Assembly (NCBI GenBank): GCA_029959195.1
Contig: CP114118.1
Span: forward strand, 1,364,001-1,428,000
Direction: 5' to 3'
Length of the DNA stretch: 64,000 nucleotides
Source of the DNA: Dictyophora rubrovolvata
Lineage: Eukaryota; Basidiomycota; Agaricomycetes; Phallales; Phallaceae
The notes below the pieces were generated by a model. The model made no database searches. It was not told the DNA's origin and worked only from the letters and a program-made list of their open reading frames with translations. The position numbers and the translations under genes were made by a program. Below, piece by piece: positions 36,471 to 48,302 of this stretch (position 1 is its first letter; each line of letters begins with the position of its first letter).

Positions 36471-38190
36471 CTAAATACTTAAAGCGGCGTATAAAGGGCG
36501 CAGAAAATAAACGGTCTTCGATGTTGTTGTTACTGGTGAAACACCTAGGCGACGACGCCGAGGTGCGCGTTGGGGAACCCGTTCGCTTTGATACGCTCGA
36601 GGAGCCAACCAGAACGGCGTGGCATAGCTCATATCTGAAGATTTTGTCTTACCAGAACCACTGGTAAGCATGCCACCGATACGGCCACGGATGTTGGCGA
36701 TTACTGAGCCCGAATCGCCACATTTCGAAAAGACTTCTGACTTGCTGTTGTAGTTGATTATCGCCCACTCCATGGAGGTCTGGTTGATGGACATGTCGTT
36801 GAAGTAGTCGCGAACGACAGAGAAGACGCCGTTCGCGCGGCCGATGGTGGTGTCAGTGGCATTGCCGCTTTTGACGACCAACAAGCACGGTTCGTCGTCC
36901 GAATCCCACATGTCAGGGGTGCGCATCAAGTCGTCGGTGATGACGCCCTTAAGTGGAAGTAGGCGGTCTTCAGGATATTCGAACCTCCAGTTGGCGTCTC
37001 CGCGGGGGAAACATTTGACTGTGAACTCGTCGGGTGCCAGCTTCGTTCCTAGATATAAACAACATGTTAGTAGAGGGTCTTAGTCGGATAGTCAAAACGC
37101 ACCAAGGTCCATCTTATTGCCCTGGAAGCCGTCACCGAGCTTGGCCCGGTTGACTAGGAAAATTCCCCAGTCCTCCGTGAAGCGGTGCTCACCAACACCG
37201 AGACTGATAGCTGGGGAGCGGAGAATGTGGCTAAGGACGCGGTTGTCGAGTTTGTTCCATTGTTTATTGACCCGATTGTGCAACGCTCCAAGTGCCTCTA
37301 TCGCCCTCTCCGACTTGTTCAGCAACCCCTCAGTCTCAATCCGGGCCGCCTTAGCCTTCTCGACATCGACGAGTGGGTCTAGATCACCGACGGGTTCGAG
37401 ACAGCCTCGCGCGTGTAGAAGGACTCGCGGAAGTCGATGTCGACATCGGTGATCTGGTAGTCCTTGAGAAGGGCCAGGACGTCCTGAGCCGCGTCGTGGG
37501 CAGCCGTAGCGGAGGTAGACTCGGGGGAGATGCCAATCCAAATAGTGACAGGACCGACGACCGGTTTCTTAACCTCGACCATTTCTTCATTCTCCACCGT
37601 TTCTCCATCCTCCACCGTTTCTCCATCCTCCACCGTTTCTCCATCCTCCACCGTTTCTCCATCCTCCACCGTTTCTCCACCCCCCATCGTTTCTTCATCC
37701 TCGGCGTCTTCTGCGTCCTCGACCATCTTGAAACGAACGACGTCTATCGTCGTAAAGTGGATCTAGAAATCCCAGTTAGCAAACTCTACTATATATGATG
37801 GATATGCACTGACCGTGTGAGCGTCCATAACCTCGACAACCTTCCAGCCCAAGTCGTGGTTCCAGACCTTCGTAATCGGATGGGTGAAGACTTCGCGCAG
37901 CTCCTTCAAATGGAGCTGGGCTTCAGGTCCTCTGGGCGGGGACCACTTCTTTTTGCCCGTGCGGTAAAGTAACGTGGGCTCAGAATGCAGGCCTGCATAG
38001 TAGGACTGACCCTCCTCCTCGGAGACAACCCACGGATCAGTAGTGTAGGAAGTGGTGCTGGATGCAATGTCGACGTGGTGGTGGCGGGGAAGATTGGTAG
38101 CGTTCTCATCAACAGAGCTCTGAGCCTCCTCGTAGCTCTTAGCAAAGTGAATGTAATCCTCGACTTCGGGATGGTTAGTGTGAGATAATC
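36471..38190 (-). pseudogene. Decayed trypsin-like peptidase family gene (basidiomycete-specific family)
   Basis: Minus strand, at least three exons. In order: an N-terminal block ending LKELREVFTHPITKVWNHDLG, the VRFK strand, a repeat insert, TIWIGISPES, a central helical block (ALGALHNRVNKQWNKL), then IGRANGVFSVV and the serine-nucleophile motif CGDSGSV near 36715. The family (often called trypsin-like or hypothetical in Agaricomycetes) normally has about 100 residues between the SNPS segment and the central helix, including the NCHVL histidine. Here an in-frame TAG stands directly at that join (about 37380) and the histidine region is absent. The gene is therefore probably inactive. The N-terminal acidic repeat is described separately. 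The 5' end is not resolved. Confidence 0.6.
37592..37690 (-). repeat. 18-bp minisatellite coding for EDGETV repeats
   Basis: About five and a half near-perfect tandem copies of an 18-bp unit (plus strand TCCACCGTTTCTCCATCC). In the gene frame each unit encodes six residues (EDGETV). It lies between two conserved blocks of the trypsin-like gene and keeps the frame. Confidence 0.9.
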
Positions 38191-38992
38191 ATAAATCACT
38201 AAAAGAAAATTACATACATCTAATCAGCTTATCAGTCTGAGCCCGGGATACCGTGAAAAAGAGGCTGGGTGCCGGAGTGGCCCAAAACCTCCAGTGGAAT
38301 TGATACACAGACGCTCAAGGATGTACAATACAAAAACAGACTAGTATAGAAAGTCAAGGAAAGAAAAAAGGGGGCGGAGTGGGCTGGGTGACGAAAAAAA
38401 ACAACGGTGTTACTACCTCGCGATAGGCAGGGAGAGAAATGGGTGAGGAGCTGAGTCCTCACTCCCGGTGAGAACTCGTTATGCTGCGATCGTCCGCTAT
38501 GTGGCCATATCGTCGTATTTTGACCGAATCTGCATTTTTCTGAATCCCAGATTGAGAAGTATGCTCATTTCTGTCAATATCTTAAATACATGATGAGTAT
38601 ACACACAGATCCGAAGATTAAACTAACTGTGTCGAAAAGTGTTCGTTGCATCACATCGTTTAGTTTGATTCCGTTCATTCGGGCTTCCGATTAGTCGCGC
38701 GCGCTATCTTTTTCGTTCGCTCCTTTCCTTCTAACCACCGCCATCACATTGCCCTCATCCGCCGCAGACATTCTTGGGCCAAAGTTGAGTAACATTGAAT
38801 TTCATTCGTCTTCTAAAGCCTAACTGTCCATGTAATTGACAGTGCATTCCCCGTTTTCTTCTTCTTTTGAACTAAGGCAACCCTGGAGTGACGCATATAC
38901 TCATTTCAAAATAAATGTGCGTACTATCTCTTCTTCAGACGTGAGTAAACCTGACTGTCAGAATAAGGTACCTGTCTCACCGACGCGTTTTC
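38191..38992. other. Intergenic region
   Basis: No coding sequence is recognised. It may contain upstream exons or the promoter of the trypsin-like relic on its left and a TC-rich leader (38710-38780) for a possible plus-strand transcript on its right. Confidence 0.4.
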
Positions 38993-39276
38993 ATGGCCAA
39001 TGATATGCAGTCAGATACTATAGGATCAGGCCGTTTTGACAACAGTCGGGACTACAGTATGCGTGCATTTAGGGTCTGTTATAAAAGGTATGGCGATTAT
39101 AAAGTCTGTTACTCTTTGATTTAGCTGATTGGCAGGCTCGACACTCTCGCACGGTATCTGTATCTATGCACGGAGACCTTGGTATGTGTTTTTTTTTGTT
39201 TCTGATATGCTTCCTGACTCTTATCATCTAGATATGGTGTTTATACCAGCGTGTACAAGGTAAATCGCTCCAATAG
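38993..39276 (+). CDS. Possible small three-exon gene
   Basis: Three exons (38993-39087, 39136-39181, 39232-39276) joined at good donors (ag|gtatgg, ttg|gtatgt) and acceptors (ggcag, tctag) would give 61 residues, starting MANDMQSD and containing a Tyr/Leu/Cys-rich middle. No family is recognised. It could equally be the start of a longer transcript or chance. The only support is the in-frame join of three short exons. Confidence 0.27.
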
Positions 39277-40212
39277 CTTAGCATATGTAAATAAGCCAAA
39301 TTATAATAAATAATAAATAATAAATATTATTTGAACAATACAAAGTGGGAAAGCATACTGGACGCGATACAAGCAGACGCAACGATCAATCGACCAGAAA
39401 GCAGCAGATGAGTCGCTAATCTAGCAGAAATTTCATCTGCTATTGTATCCACATTTCGTCCTCCTTCGGGCAATTTGTGCGACGGCATATCGGAGCCTTA
39501 ATTCCACGATGACAGCACAACGAGTTTTCACCGGGCCTCACTATTCGAGGTTATATCAACCTCATCGAGCTGAGACATTGCTGACAATGTCTGAGACATG
39601 GCCCCTAAATCTCTGCAAATGGCCGCGGCCTCAGCACGAGTGGGGGTGTCATGTGACGGGCGCTCTGACTGCTGATTAGACCGTAGTAAACGATACCGTT
39701 TAAACACTAAGAAAAGACATCCCGGGGTGTCTGTGGGTGTTTTTTGTATATTATGTAAAATTAACGTAAGCAAAAAAGATGCTTTGTAGTGCGCGAGGCG
39801 CAGCCGAGCAGACCCACGCGTGCACACAGGTAGATAGTCAACAAAAACACCCAAATTTGAGCCGGTTTCTACACAGACCTGACACTTTTCAATAAAATAA
39901 TATTTTTCGTATTTTTTAAATAAAAAATAAAAAATACAGGTATCTTTATTTTTCGAAAAAAAGCAAATCTTTTTTGAGGCTCAAAAAGCCTATTGTGGAC
40001 ACCTTCGTGGTAAACTGCTCGCGGGAGACCACCCCCTGCTCTTCCGGGGTACCTTTCCACTATTGTGGGGGAAGTGGAACAGCCCCCACCTTAGAACAAG
40101 TTCCAACTCAAACACTTTTGAGATTTACTATTATTTCTATAATGTGAGAGTTATTGGATATGCAATAGTTGAAATAAAATTTAATTAATTATTAATTATA
40201 TTATATTTTATA
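39277..40212. other. AT-rich flank left of the Helitron
   Basis: It contains one copy of the 16-mer GCGAGGCGCAGCCGAG (39795-39810), an A/T palindromic run at about 39890-39960 and an intron-like stretch ending in TATAG at 40212. The 5' end of the Helitron probably lies here, but I could not fix it. Confidence 0.4.
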
Positions 40213-40277
40213 GGCAACCTACAACACCTGAAAGAGATAGAAGAATTGAACAGGAGAGAGAACGGGATGGACGTCAA

Positions 40278-42113
40278 ATGACTTCTCCTACTTTGAGAAG
40301 GGAGAGAAGAGACAATTTGATAAGGCAAAATCCAGTAGTGGGACCCATCCCCTACCGACTACCAATAGATCCTGATCCAGCTATGGGTGAGGATCCCTTT
40401 GATCCTATACCAAGAGAGCAGGTTAGACAGCTACGCGAGCAGCTGGATGACATTCAGTTACAAGGTCATGGTAGGAGGAATAATGGAGTGGTTCCAGATG
40501 AAAACTTAGGTATCACTGATATTGCCAATTTATGCGCTCAGGCAGATCAGCTTCAACTGCAGCCTCAGTGTGGACGAGGTAGGGGTAGGGGTAGAGGTCA
40601 GAACTTGAATGTTAGAGCAGGTTTGTACAACAATCTAATAGGTATTGCTGGAGTTACTAATCTATGAACGAAATTTTAGATATTGCTGATGCTGCCAATC
40701 TACGTGCTCAGGCAGATCAGCTTCGACCACAACCTCAATGGGGGCGAGGTAGAGGCAGGGGTAGAGGCCACAACTTGAACATCCAAGCAGGTTTGTACAA
40801 CAATCAAATAGGTATGTTAGAGTTACTAATCTATGAATGAAATTTTAGATATTGTTGATATTGCCAATTTACATGCTCAGGCAGATCAGCTTCAACTACA
40901 GCCTCAACACGGACGAGGTAGAGGTAGAGGTAGAGGTAGAGGTCATAACTTGAATGTCAGAGCAGGTTTGTGTAATAATTTAATAGGCATTGCTGGAGTT
41001 ACTAATTTACATACTCAAGCAGCACAATTAAATAATCAGCCACAACTGCCAGTTGGCCAGCCAGTACAAAATGCTCAACAAAGACCAGTCATTGAACAGC
41101 CTCTTGAGGATAGAATGCAACCTGAACCTGTTGTAAATGCTATCATACCACTGCCCCGTGCTAGACAGCCTGTTATTGAAGATGAAGTCCATGTAAATGA
41201 TCAGGGACCAATGACTGTAGAGTGTCGAAAGTGTAGGGCTTTACATTGGTCTGCGGAGCGGCTGGCAAAGTCTTATGTTCGTACTCCAGTTTTTGGAATG
41301 TGCTGTCTCAAAGGGAAAATTCTTCTTCCAGATTTGCAGCCACAACCTGAATTACTAAGACATTTGTTTTGTGATCAGACGGCTGATGCAAAAGAGTTCC
41401 GAGAAAATATTCACCAGTATAATTTTGCATTAGCATTCACATCTCTTGGAGTGGAATTTGATCAGCAACTTTTGGAAAATCATTGTGGACCGTATGTTCT
41501 CAAGTTACTGGGGGGACTATACCATAACCATGGGAGTTTGTTACCTGATGGGAATGATGTTAATGGTGATGGTCATCAAATAGCACACTACGCGCAGCTT
41601 TACGTTTTTGATCCCACAACTGCACTTCAACATCGCCAGAATAATAATCAAAACCGACTTAATCCTAATACTCTGTCTGATCTTCAGGAATTGATGTTGG
41701 CTATCAATCCTCTAGCAGAGCTATATAAACAGACATATGAACGATTACGGGCAAGTGGTAATCAGATGTTGGAGGCACGATTAACATATCGAATGTTTCA
41801 GGATCCACAAAGATACAATCTTCCCAATCCTAACTTACAAGAAATTGCAGCTGTCTTACCTGGTGACGATCTTACAGCAGCACAACAGGATATTATTTTA
41901 CAATTACAGTGTCCACCAGATGCCAGACATAGGTTCCAATGTATTACTAAAGGCCATGCGCGCTATGCACCTTTACAATATGTACTATTCTTTCCTCGAG
42001 GTGAGCCTGGATGGCACTATCGGATACCTTATCAAAATGCAAATTTTGTACTGGAAAATCCTTTTGAAATTCCCATAGCAGCTGGGAATAACAATCAAGA
42101 TCAATCATGCTGA
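40278..42113 (+). pseudogene. Helitron transposase, N-terminal part
   Basis: A charged N-terminus is followed by three tandem copies of a ~165-bp RG-rich unit, a Pro/Gln linker, the zinc-binding CRKCRALHW...MCC segment and the conserved Helitron N-terminal domain (LAFTSLGVEFD, GGLYHNHG, AQLYVFDP, LQYVLFFPRGEPGWH). Two stops interrupt the repeat part (ends of the first two units), and a TGA at 42111-42113 separates it from the Rep part in the same frame. Confidence 0.85.
40510..41005 (+). repeat. Three tandem ~165-bp RG-rich coding repeats
   Basis: Three units beginning near 40510, 40672 and 40838 each encode a block of the form AQADQL..QPQ.GRGRGRGRG..LN. The units differ by scattered substitutions and by the number of RG dipeptides. 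Confidence 0.85.
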
Positions 42114-42122
42114 TGGCTTACC

Positions 42123-43930
42123 ATGGCAAAATATTATGCTTACCGTCTAATGCACCGCCGGGATGAATCAGAGACTTTGCTTCGAGGAGGGAAGCTCTTG
42201 CAGCAATATATTATTGATGCATGGGCTGCTTCTGAACAAAATCGCCTATGTTGGATTCAGTCTAACCAATCCACACTCCGTGCTGAGCTATATAACCAAG
42301 CTATAGATGCTTTCACACGGGAGGATGTGGATCTTGCTGAGGTTGGAAGAAAAGTTATTCTCCCTGCAACATTCACAGGAAGCCCTTGCAATATGCTGGA
42401 ATCCTGTCAAAATTCTCTAGCAATTTCACGAAAACTTGGGAATCCAATGATTTTTCTTAGTATGACTGCTAATCCTCAATGGCCAGAGATTCAGAATGCA
42501 TTACTCGAAGGACAAACTATTCAAGATCGTCCCGACTTGGTTGTACAGGTTTTTGAACTGAAAAAGAAAGCTCTGTTAAAAAGACTTAGAAAGGACAAGT
42601 ACGTCTTCTATTGGATTAGAGAATTTGCAAAACTGATTATATTTAGATATATTGGAGAAGTCACTGCTCATGTATATACCATCGAATTTCAAAAACGAGG
42701 CCTACCCCATATGCATCTTTTGATATGGGTTAAGGAGAATGCACATCTTCAAACTCCTACAGATGTGGATTCTCTGATTTCAGCTCAGCTACCGGATCCA
42801 CTCACACATCCAAGGCTATTTGAGTTAGTCACAACAATGATGATGCATGGACCATGCGGCCGCGATAATCCTAATGCACCTTGCATGGTCAATGGGAAGT
42901 ATAGTAAAAACTTTCCCAAAGAATTTTGTGAAGTGACCACACTCAGTGATGATGGGTATCCCAAATATGCCTGTCCAAATAATGGACAGACATTTATCAA
43001 GAATGGGATTACTTTGGACAACCGTTCTGTGGTTCCTTTCTGTCCTATCTTTCTGCTCGAGTTTGCATGCCATATAAATGTGGAAATGACAGCTTCGATC
43101 AGAGCGATAAAATATATTCATAAGTATGTTTATAAGGGACATGACAGGACTACTTTGGAAGTCTTGCCAGATCAGCAGGGAAATCAAGCAAATGATGAAC
43201 TTCCCCGTAATGAAGTCAAACGTTACTTGGATTGTCGATACATCAGTTCCCATGAGGCAGTCTGGCGACTCAATGAGTTTGAAATGCATCGCCAAGTTCC
43301 AACTGTCATTGCACTTCCTGTTCATGAGGAAAATCAGCATATGGTGGTTTTTAATCCAAATGAGCCTCCAGAAATTGTACTTGATAGGCTTGAACATCGC
43401 GAAACCAAGCTTACTGCTTATTTCAAAGCCAACGAGCAATATGAATGGGCTAGGGAATTACACTATCTTGAGTTTCCTCAACATTTCGTCTGGAAAGAGA
43501 ATACCTGGAAACCCCGAAAAAAAGACCCCGCTATTGGTCGTATTCATTTTGCAAGTCCACATTCGGGTGAACGATTTCATATCCATACTCTTCTTACAGT
43601 TGTATGTGGTGCCCAGTCATTCACAGAACTTCGCACGTTCGAAGGAACAGAGTATGCAACTGCTAAAGAAGCCTGTTTGGCCAGAGGTCTCTTGGAGAAT
43701 GATAATGAATGGAGAACTTGCCTACAAGAGGCTGCAGCAATTCAATCAGGTCATCAGCTCCGAGGACTATTTGTAGCCATTCTTACACATTCAATTCCTT
43801 CTGATGCACTCGCTCTTTGGATGGAATTCAGAGATAATCTATGTGATGATCTCTTACGTATTATACAACAAGAGTATGATATACTAAATCCTACACCGGA
43901 AGATATCTATGATTTTAGTTTATATAGAAT
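42123..43930 (+). pseudogene. Helitron transposase, HUH Rep nuclease part
   Basis: In frame with the preceding part. It starts YYAYRLMHRRDE. The HUH metal-binding motif is in KRGLPHMHLLIW (about 42690-42725), and the tyrosine motif with two candidate catalytic tyrosines is in KYIHKYVYKGHD (about 43110-43145). This domain nicks and joins single strands during rolling-circle transposition. The frame is cut at 43930 by insertion of the MITE. Confidence 0.88.
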
Positions 43931-44339
43931 CTGTCAGGGCTACTCACTCAGACTAGAGGGAGGGGATCCTAAGTAAAATGTATTTGGTAGAAATACTAAC
44001 TCACCTAGAGGGAGGGGATCCTAAGAGAACAAACTTAGGGATCCCTCCTCTAGGGCTACTAACTATATACTATGAAAAAACGGCGAAGGCCACACGCGGC
44101 CTTCGGTTCATGGACTGGGCGCGGATACGCGCTGGTCCCGGACTTTTAGCTGGGGCCTAGGCCATGGCTCTGATGGGAACGGGCGCTCAGCGCCCATTGG
44201 AGGGAAAGAAGGGAATACAGAAGGAAGGGGGAATGCAGGAAATGGGATAAAATACAAGAAATAAGGAAATGAATAAGATAAACCGGAATCGAAGATAAAC
44301 AAAGGAAAATAAGGGGACGACACTAGCATACCCTGACAG
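43931..44339 (+). mobile_element. 409-bp MITE, copy 1 (inside the Helitron)
   Basis: Ends are inverted: CTGTCAGGGCTA at the left and, read inversely, CTGTCAGGGTA at the right. A 3-bp target duplication AAT flanks it (43928-43930 and 44340-44342). The host Helitron frame continues across the insertion point. The inside is a series of hairpins: CTAGAGGGAGGGGATCC with its complement about 45 bases on, a CGAAGGCC/GGCCTTCG hairpin, and GGGCGCT/AGCGCCC. There is no coding sequence. The superfamily is not identified; 3-bp duplications are known for CACTA and PIF/Harbinger, but the ends match neither well. Confidence 0.85.
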
Positions 44340-44361
44340 AATTGATATCATCCTTCACAAA

Positions 44362-45861
44362 ATGGGACGAGCACTGACTGAGTGGCCTGAACTACCTGCT
44401 ATAACTGGTGATTGGCAGCGTATTGCTCTAAATAGACTCATTGCAGAACAGCTCGACTATGATATTGCAGCTGAACGTAATCATGCAGAAGATATGTATG
44501 GTCAGCTCAATGCAGGTCAACATGCTGCACATGATGCAATCCTTGGTTCCATTCATAATAATGAAGGTCGACTCTTCTTTCTTCATGGTCCTGGCGGTAC
44601 TGGAAAGTCATATACATGGAATGCAATTGCCCATTCCTGTAGAGGGGAAGGAATGATTGTGTTATGTGTAGCATCTTCAGGCATTGCTGCACTTTTACTC
44701 AAAGGAGGACAAACATCTCACAGTACTTTCAAGATTCCACTTAACATTCTTCCAAATTCAATATGTAATATCGGGAGAAACACCCTCCGTGCAGCGCTGA
44801 TGGCTCAAGTTCGCTTAATCATATGGGATGAAATGTCTATGCAATATCGGCATACATGTGAGGCAGTTGATTGGACGCTGTGGGATATTTGTAACGAACC
44901 CGATCGTCCATTTGGTGGTATCACTGTAGCATGGGATGGGGATTTTCAACAAATCCTTCCAGTTGTTTCTAAAGGTTCCAAGGAGCAGATTATCAATGCC
45001 TGTATTCAAAGGTCCCCACTCTGGAGAAATGGTCAAATACTGCATTTGATAGAAAATATGCGTATTGACCAGAGCGTTGAATTTGCTCGATGGCTTCATC
45101 AGATAGGACAAGGCTCCGATCTTCCACTAGATCACTCTTTCAATATTCCAGAAGGCATGTGCTGTGACCCTTCCATACAAGGTCTCATTCAAGCTATCTA
45201 TTCACAAATTGATATGAATCATCATGACAACTACTTCCTCGAACGTGCAATTCTTTGCCCAAGAAATTCCGAAGTCGATAAAATCAATGATGAAATCCTC
45301 AATCAATTTCCAGGGTGAGCAGAAGTTTGTCATAGTATTGATTCTGTAAGAAGAGAACTCGAAGATGACTTATTCCCTGTTGAATACTTAAATTCCCTTA
45401 ATGCTCCCGGTTTGCCACCTTCGAAGCTCAATTTAAAACTCAACATGCCTCTTATTCTCCTTCGAAATCTTAATCCCGAAGCAGGGCTTTGTAATGGAAC
45501 CTGTGTTCGTCTCATCCAAAAGCGCCACAGAGTCCTTCAGGTCTGAATTCTTACTAGTCCTGCAAGAGGAACTATGGCCTTTATTCCACGAATCAAGCTT
45601 TCTTCCAATGATCTGCCCTTCGAACTTCTGAGGTTGCAATATCCTCTCCGACCAGCTTTTGCAATGACAATTAACAAAGCACAAGGACAATCATTAGGTC
45701 ATGTTGGCATTGATTTACGTGCTGAAATTTTCTCTCATGGATAGCTTTATGTTGCTGTCTCAAGAGGCACTAATTTAGGACAGATAAAAGTACTTCTACC
45801 ATCAAATTCTAATGGAAAAACAGTAAATATTGTTTATAAAGATGTATTACTCCATCATTGA
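44362..45861 (+). pseudogene. Helitron transposase, Pif1-like helicase part
   Basis: Walker A GPGGTGKS (about 44590), Walker B IIWDEMSM (about 44820), motif III GDFQQILP (about 44940), motif IV region ERAILCPRN, and, further on, motif V/VI segments [13 protein letters not shown] and YVAVSRGTNLGQ close to the end. This is the 5'-3' helicase that unwinds DNA during Helitron transfer. Stops at about 45316, 45544 and 45742 interrupt the C-terminal third. Confidence 0.88.
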
Positions 45862-45927
45862 TATACCATAATTCTTATCTTTGTATCTATCTAAAATTCA
45901 AAACTTGCTCGGATTAAGCCTTAAACA

Positions 45928-45959
45928 GGGCGCGGCTTGCCGCGCATATTCTCTGCTAG
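45928..45959 (+). repeat. Helitron 3' terminal hairpin and CTAG end
   Basis: Stem GCGCGGC / GCCGCGC with a 2-base loop, a 12-base spacer and CTAG, followed by T. This is the standard 3' terminator of Helitrons. Confidence 0.85.
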
Positions 45960-46170
45960 TCAATAAAAGAAAAGACAACGGGAATGCTGACAAATTAATT
46001 ACGTAATGCTTGGTCAGCATCGCGAGGCGCAGCCAAGCATTAGAGAAATGCTGAGTTGAGCTGAGCCTCCCAGCCAATCGCGAGGCGCAGCCGAGTTGCT
46101 GGTGAAACCTGAGTCTGAACTGAGTCTGTTAGCCAATCGCGAGACATAGCTAAGTGGCCAGTGAACCGGT
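45960..46170. repeat. Flanking repeat with GCGAGGCGCAGCC units
   Basis: Right after the Helitron end comes a segment also found after the second Helitron end (51726 onward). It contains the inverted pair TGCTGAC...GTCAGCA, then three copies of a unit beginning CGCGAGGCGCAGCC or a variant, at 46021, 46079 and 46138 (58-59 bp apart). Confidence 0.7.
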
Positions 46171-46696
46171 GACTGAATAAGCGCAGGTTGACACTCCCAC
46201 TCAAAGCCATTTACCAAATTTAAGACCCTTTCCATTCTACAGTGAACTATCATGAGCAGCCACTGAGACTAAGATAAATAAATAAGTAACAATTAGAGAA
46301 CTAACTTTTGAGAATAACCTAAGATAAATAAGGAACAATTAGAACTAAATTGAGATCATAATTTAGGATATTATTAGGACTCTAAAAACAATATTAAAAT
46401 ATTATAGATATGTCAAAAACAAAGTTGAAAGAGATGTATTTTGTAAGAATTACCAATGTTTGATAGTGAGTGTGGCTTTGCTAAGTAATAAGTATTGTCT
46501 TTTGGTTCATAAACTGACACATGGAATCTGATATATTAGAGGTATTATGTGCCAGAATGTGCGTATGAAGTCTGGTGAGGTTAGTATGAGAGGTAATGGT
46601 AGGCTTCAACTTGCTCTTGAGTTGCACCCTCACTGTGTGCATCCGTTAACTTCAAGTTGCACAGTTGTGATGTCTGACATGGGGAGTGCTGTTAGG
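46171..46696. other. AT-rich stretch, nothing recognised
   Basis: No gene, repeat end or RNA is recognised between the GCGAGG repeats and MITE copy 2. Confidence 0.4.
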
Positions 46697-47055
46697 GCAA
46701 CTCAGGGCATACACCTAGAGGAGGGAAAACCTAAGATCTATTCATGGGAAGTGACTAGCTACTCACCTAGAGGAGGGAAAACCTAAGAGAAAAAGCTTAG
46801 GGATCCTCCTCTAGGGAAAATGACTATATATCTACGAGTACAGGTGCTCAGTTGATCCCCATGGGATCTGCAGTGATAACAAACGAAAATGAGAATTCAG
46901 TTGAAGACCAAATTTGAGAGAATGAGTTGAAAACAAGAAATAGTCAGAAATATGAGAAAGTGAGAAAGGGTGGAATAAACACAGAAAGAGCATGAATACG
47001 GGAGAATGGAAAACAGGAAAACAGAAAGTGTCGCTAGCATACCGTGACAGATGCT
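46697..47055 (+). mobile_element. MITE copy 2, diverged
   Basis: It shares the doubled CACCTAGAGGAGGG...CCTAAG block, the CTTAGGGATCC complement and the right end GCTAGCATACCGTGACAG with copy 1. The central hairpins have diverged. The ends are not exact, so it is an older copy. Confidence 0.65.
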
Positions 47056-47475
47056 ACCCATAGTGAGGAGAGAGATTAAGAAGAAATGAAGGTGTTTTAG
47101 AGAAGCATGGTGTAACAAGTAACAAGGCAAAACTTCTATTGATATCAGAACAGAAAAGTAGATATATTAAATTGATCCTTTTATAGAAATGAAACTTGAT
47201 GACAAATATGAAAAAGGATGACACAGACAAGTTTAGAAATGACAACTCCGGGGAGTTGCCCAATAAGGAATGAGCAGGGTTTCAGGAAGTTAAGTGAGGT
47301 TATGTACACACTAAGCAGGCATAACAAGAGGGTAGTTCTACAATCATATCATTGGATGAAGTATATAGGAATGAATGTAATATAATTATCCATAGTATAA
47401 AAGTATAGTAAGTTATTGTTGAATAAAGAATAAGCTAAGCTTACAATAAAATCAGATTAAACTGTAGAAATAGGT
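47056..47475. other. AT-rich stretch, nothing recognised
   Basis: No gene or known repeat is seen between MITE copy 2 and the solo LTR. Confidence 0.4.
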
Positions 47476-48132
47476 TGTCACGCCCCGCATGACCCATAGT
47501 CCAAATCCGGACATGTCTGAACTCCATACTCTATTCCATCTCACTTCCCAAACTCCATACTCTGCATTCTTGTCCGTACCCCATATCACAGAATTTCCTT
47601 ATAGGGAATTCTATCCCACGCACTTAGCAACAAGGTACTTAGATTATAATATCATCATCTTAGCTTGCACTAGTCAATTCCCACTTTCCCTTATTTGTCA
47701 CTATCCCCATTTACGTAGTTCCGCTCCCTCCTGTATTTAAACCCCAGCTCCCTCAGCTGTGGATCCTCAGTCTGAATATAATCAGTTTAATCAGTTACTC
47801 TCTCATCTCTAATCCATCTCGTACTCTTAATCCATATTGCATAGTTAGCTCAGACTTAACATTCAAGTCAACTCGTACTTATCATTCACATCATCTTTGA
47901 TGACGTGGACTTGTACTCCGTCATCGTATCACATGTTGTCGGACTTGTACATACTTACGTACTTCCTCATATTCTGAAATCAAGGGATATCGTAAGCTGG
48001 GCAAGTGGGCGCAACATATAAGTTGAAGCCAAGTCCCTCACCCCATACTTCAGTACTCTGTCTCCCGTCTGACCCTGTGATCCGGACTTCTTTGAAACTA
48101 TCCAGAATAGCTTTGGGCCACCATACGTAACA
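47476..48132 (+). mobile_element. Solo LTR, Ty3/gypsy-type, family 1
   Basis: 657 bp, starting TGTCACGCCCC and ending TACGTAACA, flanked on both sides by the perfect 5-bp duplication TAGGT (47471-47475 and 48133-48137). There is no internal region, so it is a solo LTR left by recombination. The same family occurs at 57649-58304 and, as a partial LTR, at 63179-63436. Confidence 0.85.
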
Positions 48133-48178
48133 TAGGTTTTAGAAAGTGTATCTCTGTATATTCTGTAATCTGTATATA

Positions 48179-48302
48179 TGTTATATATGGTAGTCCAAGA
48201 CTATTCCAAATAGTTCCAGATAACAGAGGGTGGAGGATGGAAGTACAGAGTGAGGGACTTGGCTTTAACTTATATGTTATGTCCACTTACCCAGCTTATG
48301 AT
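48179..48302 (-). mobile_element. LTR fragment, family 1 relative
   Basis: On the minus strand this matches the last part of the family 1 LTR (ending ATATATAACA) but is more diverged. It is cut off at the junction with MITE copy 3. Confidence 0.6.

Larger units (their letters stand above)
40213..45959 (+). mobile_element. Helitron rolling-circle DNA transposon, nearly complete
   Basis: One Rep-helicase coding region runs through the element in the plus direction: RG-rich N-terminal repeats, a C-x2-C zinc finger (VECRKCRALHW), the Helitron N-terminal domain, a HUH Rep nuclease and a Pif1 helicase. The 3' end is well defined: a GC hairpin (GCGCGGC-TT-GCCGCGC) followed 12 bases later by CTAG at 45956-45959 and then T, as expected for Helitron ends (CTRR before T). 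The 5' end is not resolved and may lie up to 350 bp left. A MITE interrupts it at 43931-44339. At least four in-frame stops, apart from the MITE, make this copy non-functional. Confidence 0.9.

Noticed and set aside
37592-37690. CRISPR-like array
   Set aside because: The 18-bp units are directly adjacent without spacers and stay in the gene's reading frame, so it is a minisatellite.
38245-38310. Possible tRNA-derived SINE head (GGTGCCGGAGTGGCCC)
   Set aside because: Only a weak A-box-like word. No B box at the right distance and no tail.
42825-43439. 204-codon minus-strand frame inside the Helitron
   Set aside because: Antisense of the Rep domain, whose own frame has clear HUH and tyrosine motifs.
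47489-47740. 83-codon frame that recurs in the solo LTR at 58040-58291 (-)
   Set aside because: Shared because both are the same LTR. The length is short, the composition is unremarkable, and the TATA and U3 layout does not call for a protein. Unlike the 2.25-kb unit, there is only one short frame.
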